Below are positions 1 through 7,370 of a stretch of 64,000 nt of DNA, piece after piece. The notes under the pieces were generated by a model, which had not been told where the DNA came from, did no database searches, and was given only the letters and a program-made list of their open reading frames with translations. The position numbers were made by a program, and so were the translations under genes. Origin of the DNA: Teichococcus aestuarii (GTDB lineage Bacteria; Pseudomonadota; Alphaproteobacteria; Acetobacterales; Acetobacteraceae); the NCBI RefSeq assembly GCF_003116135.1, contig NZ_PDOA01000003.1:248001-312000 (forward strand), read 5' to 3'. Numbering within the stretch: position 1 is the first letter of the stretch; the number at the start of each line of letters is the position of its first letter.

Positions 1-115
1 CCTCCCCGCCGCCCCCTTGCCGGCGGGGCCGCGAAGCACGATCTCCGCCCTTCAGGCGGCACGGCCCGGCATGGTGCCGGCCGGCCGCCGCACGGATCAG
101 GCGGAACACGGACGG

Positions 116-319
116 ATGGCGTCACAGCTCTGGTTTCTGGGCAGCCTGCTGGTGGCGCTGGGCATCGCCGCGCATGTGCTGGGCTGGGACACCCTGCTCT
201 GGATCCCGGCCATGCTGCTGGAGACGGTGGAGCGGAGCCCGGGCACGGCCGGCCTCATCGTCGCCGGCGGCATGCTGATGCTGGTGGCGCGGCTGATCGG
301 CCGGCGGCGGCGGGACTGA
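116..319 (+). CDS. small two-helix membrane protein, unknown function
   Basis: This 67-codon ORF encodes two hydrophobic helices, about residues 5-20 and 45-60, joined by a short loop, with a basic C-terminus (GRRRRD). An in-frame ORF opens further upstream, but the ATG at 116 starts directly before the first hydrophobic helix and gives the more natural protein. No domain is recognised. It converges with the minus-strand 43-codon small ORF whose stop lies 8 bases beyond. It may be a small inner-membrane protein. Function is unknown and coding status is moderately supported by composition and helix pattern only. Confidence 0.5.
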   Translation: MASQLWFLGSLLVALGIAAHVLGWDTLLWIPAMLLETVERSPGTAGLIVAGGMLMLVARLIGRRRRD

Positions 320-327
320 GGCGCGCC

Positions 328-459
328 TCAGCGCCGGCGGCGGCCGCGCGAGATACGCCAGAGGCCCAGCCCGTAGCGCGCCACCCCATAGCCGCCCAGC
401 CCGAGACCGAGCAGGCTGGCACCCCAGATCAGGGCGGCGAGGATGTCCTGCCCCCCCAT
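328..459 (-). CDS. 43-aa small membrane protein, unknown
   Basis: A short minus-strand ORF beginning MGGQDILAALIWG and ending in an Arg-rich tail (ISRGRRRR). The middle (about residues 6-33) is hydrophobic and Gly-rich, so one membrane helix followed by a positive cytoplasmic end is likely. Its ATG lies 2 bases past the TGA of the four-helix membrane gene at 462-935, so translational coupling is plausible and the two probably share an mRNA. No homologue is recognised. Support comes from position, hydrophobic pattern and positive-inside tail; the length is too small for composition statistics. Confidence 0.5.
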   Translation of the reverse strand: MGGQDILAALIWGASLLGLGLGGYGVARYGLGLWRISRGRRRR

Positions 460-461
460 GC

Positions 462-935
462 TCAGCCTTGGCGATCGTTCCTCATCGCCCGATCATGCGC
501 CTTCCACAACGTGAATTCCAGCCTCAGCACATAAGCCAGGGACAGCAGCGCCGTGGCCAGCAGAGCCGCCCCATAGGCGCTCCGCAGCGCCGGGCGCACG
601 GCGCGCGCCAGCAGGGCGGGGTCCGACATCGCCACCAGCCCCAGCACCGCCGCATGGGCGCAGAGGAAGAACAGCAGCAGCGCCACCGCCCAGCGGTTGA
701 AGGCCCCCGCGCACTGCCAGGCACGGTCCGGTGCGCAGGCGCGGAACACCAGGTCCGAGACCGGCCACAGCGCCAGCAGCAGCCCCAGCGCCGAGGCCTG
801 CGGGCCGAAGCGCACGAGCATTTCGCCCAGCTCCAGCACCGGCAGGGGAGAGCGGTAATTGTCGCGGAAGATCACCGCCAGTGTGCCCAGCAGTCCAAAA
901 GTCTGGGCCAGGGTCCAGCGCGCCAGATTTTCCAT
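462..935 (-). CDS. four-helix integral membrane protein, unknown
   Basis: Predicted protein of 157 aa with four hydrophobic segments near residues 4-23, 47-65, 80-103 and 117-136, and a charged C-terminal tail. The start ATG is preceded by a very good ribosome site (GGGAGGAGG). I do not recognise a family. The small ORF at 328-459 follows 2 bases after its stop. A GTTC-N7-GTTC element lies about 52-66 bases upstream of the start, in the gap shared with the divergent DUF4112 gene, raising the possibility of SOS control. Gene identity is secure, function unknown. Confidence 0.75.
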   Translation of the reverse strand: MENLARWTLAQTFGLLGTLAVIFRDNYRSPLPVLELGEMLVRFGPQASALGLLLALWPVSDLVFRACAPDRAWQCAGAFNRWAVALLLFFLCAHAAVLGLVAMSDPALLARAVRPALRSAYGAALLATALLSLAYVLRLEFTLWKAHDRAMRNDRQG

Positions 936-986
936 GCCCTCCTCCCGTCCTGCCTTGGTGTGCCATGCGGTCGGGAGCGGGGCAAT

Positions 987-1001
987 GTTCTTCTTTTGTT
1001 C
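987..1001. promoter_or_regulatory. candidate LexA (SOS) box GTTC-N7-GTTC
   Basis: The direct repeat GTTC TTCTTTT GTTC matches the LexA operator consensus described for many alphaproteobacteria. It lies between two divergent membrane-protein genes, about 52 bases from the start of the minus-strand gene and 136 bases from DUF4112. The second GTTC extends into a palindrome, GTTCGAAC. Eight fixed bases occur by chance about once per strand in a window this size, so this is a candidate only. Confidence 0.35.
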
Positions 1002-1136
1002 GAACGATCACGCACGCGGGAAAGGGGTGGCGGCGCACTCCGCCACAGCCCCGGCGTGCATCGCCACCGGCGGGAGGGGACGGAACGCCTGCCCTGCCCC
1101 CGCGTTCCCTCTCCAGACGCTGCCAAGGCCCCTGCC

Positions 1137-1559
1137 ATGCCACCTCGCACAGACGCCGACACCGATGCCACCCGCCGCCGCCTGGAGGCCGTCGCCCGCC
1201 TGCTGGACAGCCGCTGGCGCCTTCCCCTCACCAACATCCGCTTCGGCGCCGATCCGGTGCTGAACCTGGTGCCCGGCCTGGGTTTGCTGGCCTCCAAGGG
1301 AGTGTCGGTCTACCTGCTGTGGGAGGCGCGGCGGCTCGGCGTGCCGTTGCCCACGCTGCTGCGGATGCTGGGCCATCTCGGCCTCGACACGCTGATCAGC
1401 GCGGTGCCGGTGGTCGGCTGGGCGGGGGACGTGTTCTACCGCGCCAATCTGCGCAACATGCGGCTGCTGCGCGAGCACCTGGACCGCCCGCTCGACAGCC
1501 CCCCGCTGGACATGCCCTCGCCGGACAGGCCGTCATCGCGCCGCTTGCCGCCGGGCTGA
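1137..1559 (+). CDS. DUF4112 family membrane-associated protein
   Basis: Predicted protein of 140 aa matching the DUF4112 pattern. An initial LLDSRWRLP segment is followed by IRFGADPVLNLVPGLG, a hydrophobic helix, the ArrLGVP-type turn, a second helix with DTLISAVPVVGWAGD, and the closing FYRANLRNMRLLREHL segment. The family is widespread in proteobacteria and has no established function; members look like small inner-membrane proteins with two helical hairpins. The start is the ATG at 1137, since upstream in-frame sequence is low-complexity. The last 20 residues are Pro/Ser-rich and not part of the domain. It is divergent from the membrane gene at 462-935. Confidence 0.8.
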   Translation: MPPRTDADTDATRRRLEAVARLLDSRWRLPLTNIRFGADPVLNLVPGLGLLASKGVSVYLLWEARRLGVPLPTLLRMLGHLGLDTLISAVPVVGWAGDVFYRANLRNMRLLREHLDRPLDSPPLDMPSPDRPSSRRLPPG

Positions 1560-1569
1560 GGCCCGGCCG

Positions 1570-2001
1570 TCAGCCGGCGGGGGTGCCCAGCAGGTGCAGC
1601 ACCAGCTCCCGCCGGTGCGGCCGGGTGCGGTGCTCGCAGAGATAGACGGCCTGCCAGCGGCCCAGCACCGGCTTCCCCTCCAGCACGGGGATGGAAAGCT
1701 GCGTCTGGGTCAGCACGGCCCGCAGATGGGCGGGCATGTCGTCCGGCCCCTCCTCGTCATGCCGGTAGGCCATGGCATCGCCATCCGGCACCAGGCGGCC
1801 GAGGAAATCCTCCAGGTCCTGCAGCACCTCGGGCGAGGCATTCTCCTGCACCAGCAGCGAGGCGGAGGTATGGCGGCACCAGATTGTCAGCAGGCCGGTG
1901 CCGATGCCGCATTCCGCCACCCAGCCGCAGAGCGGCGCGGTGATGTCGCGCAGGCCGCGCCCGCGGGTGGCGACCTCCAGGCGGTGGCTGTGCTGCCGCA
2001 T
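1570..2001 (-). CDS. YjbQ/UPF0047 family protein
   Basis: Predicted protein of 143 aa, typical length for YjbQ (UPF0047). Recognisable features are the ITAPLCGWV region, the CRHTSASLLVQENA motif with its conserved His/Thr/Ser, and the late LGRWQAVYLCEHR stretch. E. coli YjbQ has weak thiamin-phosphate-synthase activity, but the physiological role of the family is unsettled. The longer open frame upstream is Arg/Cys-rich and overlaps the neighbouring gene, so I use the ATG at 2001. Its start lies 10 bases after the stop of the gene at 2012-2422, so both are probably co-transcribed. Confidence 0.85.
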   Translation of the reverse strand: MRQHSHRLEVATRGRGLRDITAPLCGWVAECGIGTGLLTIWCRHTSASLLVQENASPEVLQDLEDFLGRLVPDGDAMAYRHDEEGPDDMPAHLRAVLTQTQLSIPVLEGKPVLGRWQAVYLCEHRTRPHRRELVLHLLGTPAG

Positions 2002-2011
2002 GGCGCGCGGC

Positions 2012-2422
2012 TCAGTGCGGCCGCTGGGCGCGCAGCTCGGCCAGCACGGCCCGCAGCTTCGCATGCGCGGCGGCCACGTCCGGGCGCAGCAGGAAGCCGC
2101 CCATCTTCTGCCGGATCTCCGCCGCCTCGCCATCACCCTCCTCCACCAGGCCGGTGGCGCGGGACAGGAAGCCCTGCATCGCCTCCGGCGAAGGGGTGGC
2201 GCCCTTCGCGCCGGCCTCGTCGATGGCCAGGATCAGGTCGCTCAGCCGGCGCAGCCAGAGGAAGGCGGGGTCGTGCATCACCGCCTGCAGCAGGGCATAG
2301 GGATTGCCGGCCGCGGGGGAACCGGAGGCCTGGGCGTTCAGCAGGCTGCGGTGCAGCTCGGCGATGGCGGCCGCCAGCCGGCGATGCGGCAGTGCGGCGG
2401 GGGCGGTGCGAGGCTGGATCAT
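2012..2422 (-). CDS. conserved hypothetical protein
   Basis: Predicted protein of 136 aa, mostly alpha-helical and soluble. The pattern LHRSLLNAQ, LLQAVMHDPAFLWLRRLSDLI and IDE resembles a small conserved hypothetical family I remember from proteobacterial genomes; no function is known. I place the start at the ATG giving MIQPRTAPAALPHRR, because residues of the longer frame upstream look non-coding and run towards a terminator hairpin. It is the first gene of a two-gene unit with YjbQ. Confidence 0.65.
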   Translation of the reverse strand: MIQPRTAPAALPHRRLAAAIAELHRSLLNAQASGSPAAGNPYALLQAVMHDPAFLWLRRLSDLILAIDEAGAKGATPSPEAMQGFLSRATGLVEEGDGEAAEIRQKMGGFLLRPDVAAAHAKLRAVLAELRAQRPH

Positions 2423-2481
2423 GTCTTCCGCTATACCCGCCACGCGCCGGAAGGCGAGAGAGGGGATGCCGCGCAGGCATG

Positions 2482-2511
2482 AAAAAGGCCGGCATCGCAA
2501 GGATGCCGGCC
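2482..2511 (-). terminator. rho-independent terminator
   Basis: A perfect 10-bp stem (2487-2496 with 2502-2511, 5-nt loop) rich in GC. Read on the minus strand it is followed by TTTTTC, the form of an intrinsic terminator. It sits about 40 bases past the stop of the RTX/YIASY gene at 2551-3672 and ends that transcript before the conserved hypothetical gene. Confidence 0.8.
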
Positions 2512-2550
2512 CGGTGCGGAAGAGCCCGGCCCGGGCTCTCCCTGTCCGCG

Positions 2551-3672
2551 TCAGGCAACGACCGGATCGTAGGCACCGGTCCGGCCCTCGGCGAGGCCGT
2601 ACTGGATCCAGTGGGCCGCGAGGGCATCGGCCGAGGTCACGCCCGCCGAGGCCAGGTCCATGTTCGCAGCGGCGTAGCTCGCCTCGTTGAACTGGTCGAC
2701 CACGCGCTCCTCGGCGTAGCCGTTCTGGATGTAGTGCAGCGCACCGGCATCGGCATAGGCCTCGGCGCCATTGCCGCCGCGGAAGGCCTCGATCAGGTCG
2801 GTGTGGCTGGCCACATACTGCAGCCCGTCGAAGCCGACGGTACGCTCCTCGGCGCGGCCATTCTGGATGTAGTGGGCCGCGCCCGCATCCTCGATCGCCA
2901 TCGCGCCACCGGCGCCCTTGAAGGCATCGATCAGGTCGCCGTAGCTGGCGACGTAGTCGAGGCCGTCAAAGCTGACGGCCCGGCCCTCATTGAAGCCGTT
3001 CTGCACATAGTGCTCCGTGCCGAGCGCCTCATTCACGCCGAAGGCGCTGATCAGATCCTCGTGGCTGGCGATGTAGGAGAGACCCGCGAAGTCGGTCGGG
3101 CGGCCCTCGGCGCGGCCGGCGGCCAGGTAGTGGCGCGCGCCGCCCTGGTCGGAATTGGCGCCGAAATCCTCGTTCGCCAGCACATCCGGGTTGGCGGCCA
3201 GATAGGCATTGCCGTCAAAGCTGAGCTGGCGACCCTCGACGGAGCCGAAATCGCGGAAGTGATCCCACGCCGCGTCCGGGTTCACGCCCAGTGCGTCGGC
3301 CACGTCCAGATTCGACGCCAGATAGGTGTAGGCGAAGAATTCGTTGAAATCGTCGAGCTCGTAGGTGCCGGGATTGTCGGCGAACTCCAGCCCTTCGACG
3401 TCCAGAAGGCTCTTCACTCCCTCAGGGCCGCGCAGGATGCCTTCATCCTCGTAGCGATAGACCTCCCACTGGGCGATATCGCCGCCGACGCGGACGGTGT
3501 CCCGGCCATCGCCGCCCTCGATGCGGTCATTGCCGAGGCCCGGATAGATCAGGTCATCGCCGCCACGGGCCTCGACACGGTCATTGCCCCCGAGCGCGAC
3601 AATGATGTCGTTCTCTCGCGAATTGGAGGAAACGAGGTCGTCGTTGCCTTCAGTGCCCTGGATGATAGCCAT
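2551..3672 (-). CDS. RTX-type protein with YIASY repeats
   Basis: Predicted acidic protein of 373 aa with no signal peptide. Residues about 5-60 hold degenerate calcium-binding nonapeptide repeats (GGNDRVEARGGDDLI, GLGNDRIEGGDGRD). From about residue 113 to the end come six repeats of the form YxASxxDLIxAFG followed by HYxxxGxxEGR, as found in secreted RTX-like proteins of Rhodospirillales. Such proteins normally leave by type I secretion, but no secretion genes lie in this window. Unusually, the RTX repeats are N-terminal instead of near the C-terminal export signal. It is transcribed alone and ended by the hairpin at 2482-2511. Probable cell-surface or extracellular location; exact role unknown. 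Confidence 0.8.
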   Translation of the reverse strand: MAIIQGTEGNDDLVSSNSRENDIIVALGGNDRVEARGGDDLIYPGLGNDRIEGGDGRDTVRVGGDIAQWEVYRYEDEGILRGPEGVKSLLDVEGLEFADNPGTYELDDFNEFFAYTYLASNLDVADALGVNPDAAWDHFRDFGSVEGRQLSFDGNAYLAANPDVLANEDFGANSDQGGARHYLAAGRAEGRPTDFAGLSYIASHEDLISAFGVNEALGTEHYVQNGFNEGRAVSFDGLDYVASYGDLIDAFKGAGGAMAIEDAGAAHYIQNGRAEERTVGFDGLQYVASHTDLIEAFRGGNGAEAYADAGALHYIQNGYAEERVVDQFNEASYAAANMDLASAGVTSADALAAHWIQYGLAEGRTGAYDPVVA

Positions 3673-3744
3673 TGGCGTTTCTCCTTCTTCGTCCGCGCAG
3701 GAAAACGGCCAGAAGCGGAGGCGGTTTCTTTTTCGGCCAGGCTG

Positions 3745-4497
3745 TTACGCAGTCGTCACACGGGCGCGGACCTCGGCATCCCGCTCGCGGGGCCAGGCGA
3801 AGAAGGTGAACACGTACCGCTCCGAGGCCGCGCCGAAGACCGAAGGATCAGGGCTGGCGCGGTGCATGCGGGGCCGGTCCAGCGCCGCGATGGGGTGCCA
3901 GGCGCCATCCAGATGGAAGGCCGTGTGGTAATCCAGCCCGTCGAGGAAGGCCGGCACCGCCCAGGTCGCGCCTTCACGATGCCGTTCCTCCAGCTCCAGC
4001 GTCAGCAGGGGGCGGCAGCGGCGCAGCGTCTGCCGCGCGCCGCGCAGCACCTCGTACTCGGCGCCCTCGGCGTCGATCTTGAGCGCGGCCATCTCAGCCA
4101 GCGCCAGGCTGTCCAGCGTGATGGCGGGCACCGCGACGCGCTGCGTGTCAATGCGCGCGCCATAGCCGGCGTAGGATTTCACGGTGGAGGCCCACTGCTC
4201 CTGCGGCACGCCGTCCAGCACCGGCAGTGCCAGCTCCAGCGTGCCGGGGGCGTCGGAGAGCGCCTCCCGCCGCAGCGTGACATTGCCGAGACCGGCACAG
4301 GCGCGCGCGAGGCGCGCATGGGCCTGCGGCAGGGGCTCGAAGGCCAGCACCCGCGCGCCCGGCAGCCGCGCCAGCGGCAGGGTCAGCAGCCCGTCATGCG
4401 CGCCGACATCGACGATCAGGCCCGGCCGGTGCAGCCGCGTGAGGAAGGTGAGCTCGTCCATCGGCGCAGAAGGCCATGGCGGCGGCCCGGCGGCCAC
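3745..4497 (-). CDS. FkbM family SAM-dependent methyltransferase
   Basis: Predicted protein of 250 aa with a class I methyltransferase fold. It shows the SAM-binding GLIVDVGAHDGLLTLPLA motif, an acidic VLAFEPLP strand end, and LKIDAEGAEYEVLRGA, the hallmark of FkbM proteins, which usually O-methylate sugars, lipids or secondary metabolites. The substrate cannot be read from the sequence. I use the GTG at 4497, which has a strong upstream ribosome site (AAGGGGAGG). The ATG at 4461 (MDELTFLTRL) is an alternative. It lies 11 bases after the ABC ATPase stop and may be the last gene of that operon, though a functional link is not obvious. Confidence 0.85.
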   Translation of the reverse strand: MAAGPPPWPSAPMDELTFLTRLHRPGLIVDVGAHDGLLTLPLARLPGARVLAFEPLPQAHARLARACAGLGNVTLRREALSDAPGTLELALPVLDGVPQEQWASTVKSYAGYGARIDTQRVAVPAITLDSLALAEMAALKIDAEGAEYEVLRGARQTLRRCRPLLTLELEERHREGATWAVPAFLDGLDYHTAFHLDGAWHPIAALDRPRMHRASPDPSVFGAASERYVFTFFAWPRERDAEVRARVTTA

Positions 4498-4508
4498 CGC
4501 CCTCCCCT

Positions 4509-5582
4509 TCAGTTGACCACGGCGATCTGCTGCGGGTCGAACTCCAGCCAGACCGTCTCGCCCACCTCGTGCACCTGCAGGGGCGGTGCCGTCACGCGCA
4601 GCTGCAGCCCGCTCTCCCGCGGGTGCACGACGTAGTCCCAGGATTCGCCCAGATAGGTGCGCTGGGCCACGGTGGCGGGCAGCAGCGGGTAGCCGTCGCG
4701 CGCGGCGGGCTGGGTGCGGTGCAGCGCCATGCTCTGCGGCCGCACGGAGAGCAGGATGGGCCGCGCCGAATCCGGCGGCGCGCCGCCGAGCTGCGCCGCG
4801 CGCAGGGCGAAGCCGTCCAGCCCGATTTCGCCATTCGCCAGCCGCCCCTCCAGCAGGTTGGTGCGGCCGATGAAGGCGGCGACGAAGCGCGTGCGCGGCC
4901 GCGTATAGATCAGGTGCGGCGCATCCACCTGCTCGATGCGCCCGGCATTCATCACCGCGATGCGGTCGGCCGTCGCCATCGCCTCCGACTGGTCGTGCGT
5001 GACATAGACGGTGGTGATGCGGAACTCGTCGTGCAGGCGGCGGATCTCGAAGCGCATCTCCTCGCGCAGGTTGGCGTCGAGGTTGGAGAGCGGCTCGTCG
5101 AGCAGCAGCACGGAGGGCTGCACCACGATGGCGCGGGCCAGCGCCACGCGCTGCTGCTGCCCGCCGGAAAGCTCGGAGGGGTAGCGGTCCGCCAGGTGGC
5201 TCATCTTCACCACCTCCAGGATGCGGCCGATGCGCGACTTCACCTCGGCGGAGGGCAGCTTCTGCAGCTTCAGCCCGAAGCCGACATTCTCCGCCACCGT
5301 CATGTTCGGCCAGATGGCGTAGCTCTGGAAGATCATCGACATGCGGCGCCGCTCCGGCGGCAGCACGGCGCCGGGGGCGGAGAGCACCTCGCCATTCATG
5401 CTGATGCTGCCCTCGGTCGGCTCGATGAAGCCCGCGATCATGCGCAGCGTCGTCGTCTTGCCGCAGCCCGAGGGGCCGAGGAGGGAGACGAACTCCCCCT
5501 CCTCCAGCGTCAGGTCCACATCGTTCACCACCTTGAGCGGGCCATAGGCCTTGCCGAGGCCCTTGAGCGTCAGACGGGGCAT
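4509..5582 (-). CDS. ABC transporter ATPase, Fe3+/polyamine-type (FbpC/PotA-like)
   Basis: Predicted protein of 357 aa that energises import through the adjacent fused permease. Walker A GPSGCGKTT is at about residues 36-44, the signature LSGGQQQ at 138-144 and Walker B SVLLLDEP at 157-164. The C-terminal 110 residues form a TOBE-type regulatory domain. This architecture is typical of importers for ferric iron, spermidine/putrescine, thiamine or 2-aminoethylphosphonate. Substrate is not determined by the ATPase. The ATG lies 5 bases after the permease stop, so the two are co-translated within the minus-strand operon running from the crotonase gene at 10.5 kb. Confidence 0.93.
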   Translation of the reverse strand: MPRLTLKGLGKAYGPLKVVNDVDLTLEEGEFVSLLGPSGCGKTTTLRMIAGFIEPTEGSISMNGEVLSAPGAVLPPERRRMSMIFQSYAIWPNMTVAENVGFGLKLQKLPSAEVKSRIGRILEVVKMSHLADRYPSELSGGQQQRVALARAIVVQPSVLLLDEPLSNLDANLREEMRFEIRRLHDEFRITTVYVTHDQSEAMATADRIAVMNAGRIEQVDAPHLIYTRPRTRFVAAFIGRTNLLEGRLANGEIGLDGFALRAAQLGGAPPDSARPILLSVRPQSMALHRTQPAARDGYPLLPATVAQRTYLGESWDYVVHPRESGLQLRVTAPPLQVHEVGETVWLEFDPQQIAVVN

Positions 5583-5587
5583 GTCTC

Positions 5588-7336
5588 TCAGTTCCTCCGC
5601 AGCATGAAGTCGCGGCCGGCCAGCTTCATGCCGATGGCGACGAGAATGAGCGTGATGGCGAGCAGCAGCCCGCCGAAGGCCGCCAGCACCTCGAAATTGC
5701 CGGCCTCGCTGAGGTCGTAGAGCAGCACCGACATGGTGCGCGTGCGCGGCCCCACCAGGAACACCGCCGCCGACAGCTCGCGCGAGGCGACGATGAAGAC
5801 GATCAGCCAGCCGCCGATGAGGCTGCGGCTGATCAGCGGCGCGGTGATGCGCCGGATGGTCAGCAGCCGCCCGCCGCCCAGGATGCGCGAGGCCTCCTCC
5901 ATCTCCGGGTGCACGGCGCGCACCGCGGCGGAGGAGTTGGCGAAGGCGATGGGCAGGAAGCGCGCGGTGAAGGCCAGGATGATGATCAGCGCCGTGCCAT
6001 AGAGCGCCACCGGCGGCGCCGCGTAGGCGGCGTAGAAGCCGATCGCCATGACGATGCCGGGGATGACGAAGGGCGCCATGGCCAGGAAGCCCAGCGCCGA
6101 GCCGAAGGGCACCAGCCGCCGCGCCACGATGTAGGCCACCAGCACCGCGATGATCACCGCCGCCGTCGCCGAGGCGGCCGAGAACCACAGCGTGTTCCAG
6201 ATGGAGGTGAGCGCCATCTCGTGCCGGAACAGCAGGTAGGCGTAGTTGTCCAGCGTCAGGTTGGCGAGCGAGAGGCCGCGCCCCCAGGCCTTGGCGAAGG
6301 AGGCCTGCAGCAGCACCACCAGCGGCATCAGCACCGAGAGAGCGCCGACGAACACGCAGTAGCCGAGCACCGCCCAGCGCCAGCCACCGAGGCGGATCGG
6401 CCGCCGCTCGCCGCCCTTGCCGGTCTGCGAGACGAAGCCCTTGCGCGCCAGCAGCAGCTTCTGCACCGCGATCATGCCGATGGTGATGAGCAGCAGCGGC
6501 ATGGCGTAGGCCGCCGCCACCTCCACCCGCACCGGATACTCGAAGAACTGCCAGAGCTGCGTGGTGACGACGTTGATGCGCGCCGGGATGCCGATGATGG
6601 CCGGCGTGCCGAACAGCGCCACCGTCTCCAGGAACACCACGATGATGCCGCCCAGCACGGCGGGCCAGACCAGCGGCAGCGTCACCTTGCGCATCGCCGT
6701 CCAGGTGCCGGCGCCGAGGATGTTGGCGGCGTCCTCCATCTCCGAGGAGATCAGGTCGAGCGCCGACTTCACGAAGATGAAGATCAGCGGGAAGGAGTGC
6801 AGCGCGATGACGAGGGCGAGCCCGGCGAAGCTGTAGACGTTGACCAGCGGCGATTCGATGCCCGTCAGCCAGGTCCAGGCCTGGTTGAGGAAGCCGGAAT
6901 TCGGCCCCGCCAGCAGGATCCAGCCCACCGCGCCGAGATAGGGCGGCATGATGAAGGCGCCCATCACCATCGCCCAGGTGAAGCCCTTGCCCGGCATGTC
7001 GGTGCGCGAGACCGCCCAGGCCATCGGCACCGCGAAGATCACCGAGAAGAAGGAGGAGAGCGCGCCCAGCATCAGCGAGTTGCCGAGCGCCTCCAGGTAG
7101 CGCACGCGGCCATAGGCGGTGGCGTAGTTGGAGAGGGTGAAGGCGCCGGTGCCCTGCTCCTCGAAGGAGACGACCAGCAGCTTGCCGATCGGCACCGCCA
7201 CCAGGAACAGCAGCGTGGCCACCAGCAGGACCCAGAGCAGGTTGGAGGGCTCCAGGTAGCGCAGGCGCCTGAGCAACCCTGGCCGCCGCGCCTCCAGCGC
7301 GGCGGGCTTGGGCAGGATGGCGGCGGAATCCGTCAT
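5588..7336 (-). CDS. ABC transporter permease, two fused permease domains
   Basis: Predicted inner-membrane protein of 582 aa with about 12 transmembrane helices in two homologous halves. Each half ends with an EAA-type loop contacting the ATPase (EDAANILGAGTWTAMRKVTLP in the first half, EEASRILGGGRLLTIRRITAP in the second). Fusion of both permease units is characteristic of FbpB/AfuB/ThiP-like systems. It follows binding protein 1 by 34 bases and precedes the ATPase by 5 bases. With two tandem binding-protein genes upstream, it probably receives substrate from either. The transported compound is unknown. Confidence 0.93.
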   Translation of the reverse strand: MTDSAAILPKPAALEARRPGLLRRLRYLEPSNLLWVLLVATLLFLVAVPIGKLLVVSFEEQGTGAFTLSNYATAYGRVRYLEALGNSLMLGALSSFFSVIFAVPMAWAVSRTDMPGKGFTWAMVMGAFIMPPYLGAVGWILLAGPNSGFLNQAWTWLTGIESPLVNVYSFAGLALVIALHSFPLIFIFVKSALDLISSEMEDAANILGAGTWTAMRKVTLPLVWPAVLGGIIVVFLETVALFGTPAIIGIPARINVVTTQLWQFFEYPVRVEVAAAYAMPLLLITIGMIAVQKLLLARKGFVSQTGKGGERRPIRLGGWRWAVLGYCVFVGALSVLMPLVVLLQASFAKAWGRGLSLANLTLDNYAYLLFRHEMALTSIWNTLWFSAASATAAVIIAVLVAYIVARRLVPFGSALGFLAMAPFVIPGIVMAIGFYAAYAAPPVALYGTALIIILAFTARFLPIAFANSSAAVRAVHPEMEEASRILGGGRLLTIRRITAPLISRSLIGGWLIVFIVASRELSAAVFLVGPRTRTMSVLLYDLSEAGNFEVLAAFGGLLLAITLILVAIGMKLAGRDFMLRRN

Positions 7337-7370
7337 GCGGTCGCCTCTCCCTCGCGGTTGGTGTGCGTGT

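Noticed and set aside
1594-4635. 1013-codon plus-strand open frame across YjbQ, RTX and FkbM genes
   Set aside because: Antisense shadow; all three minus-strand genes show family motifs.
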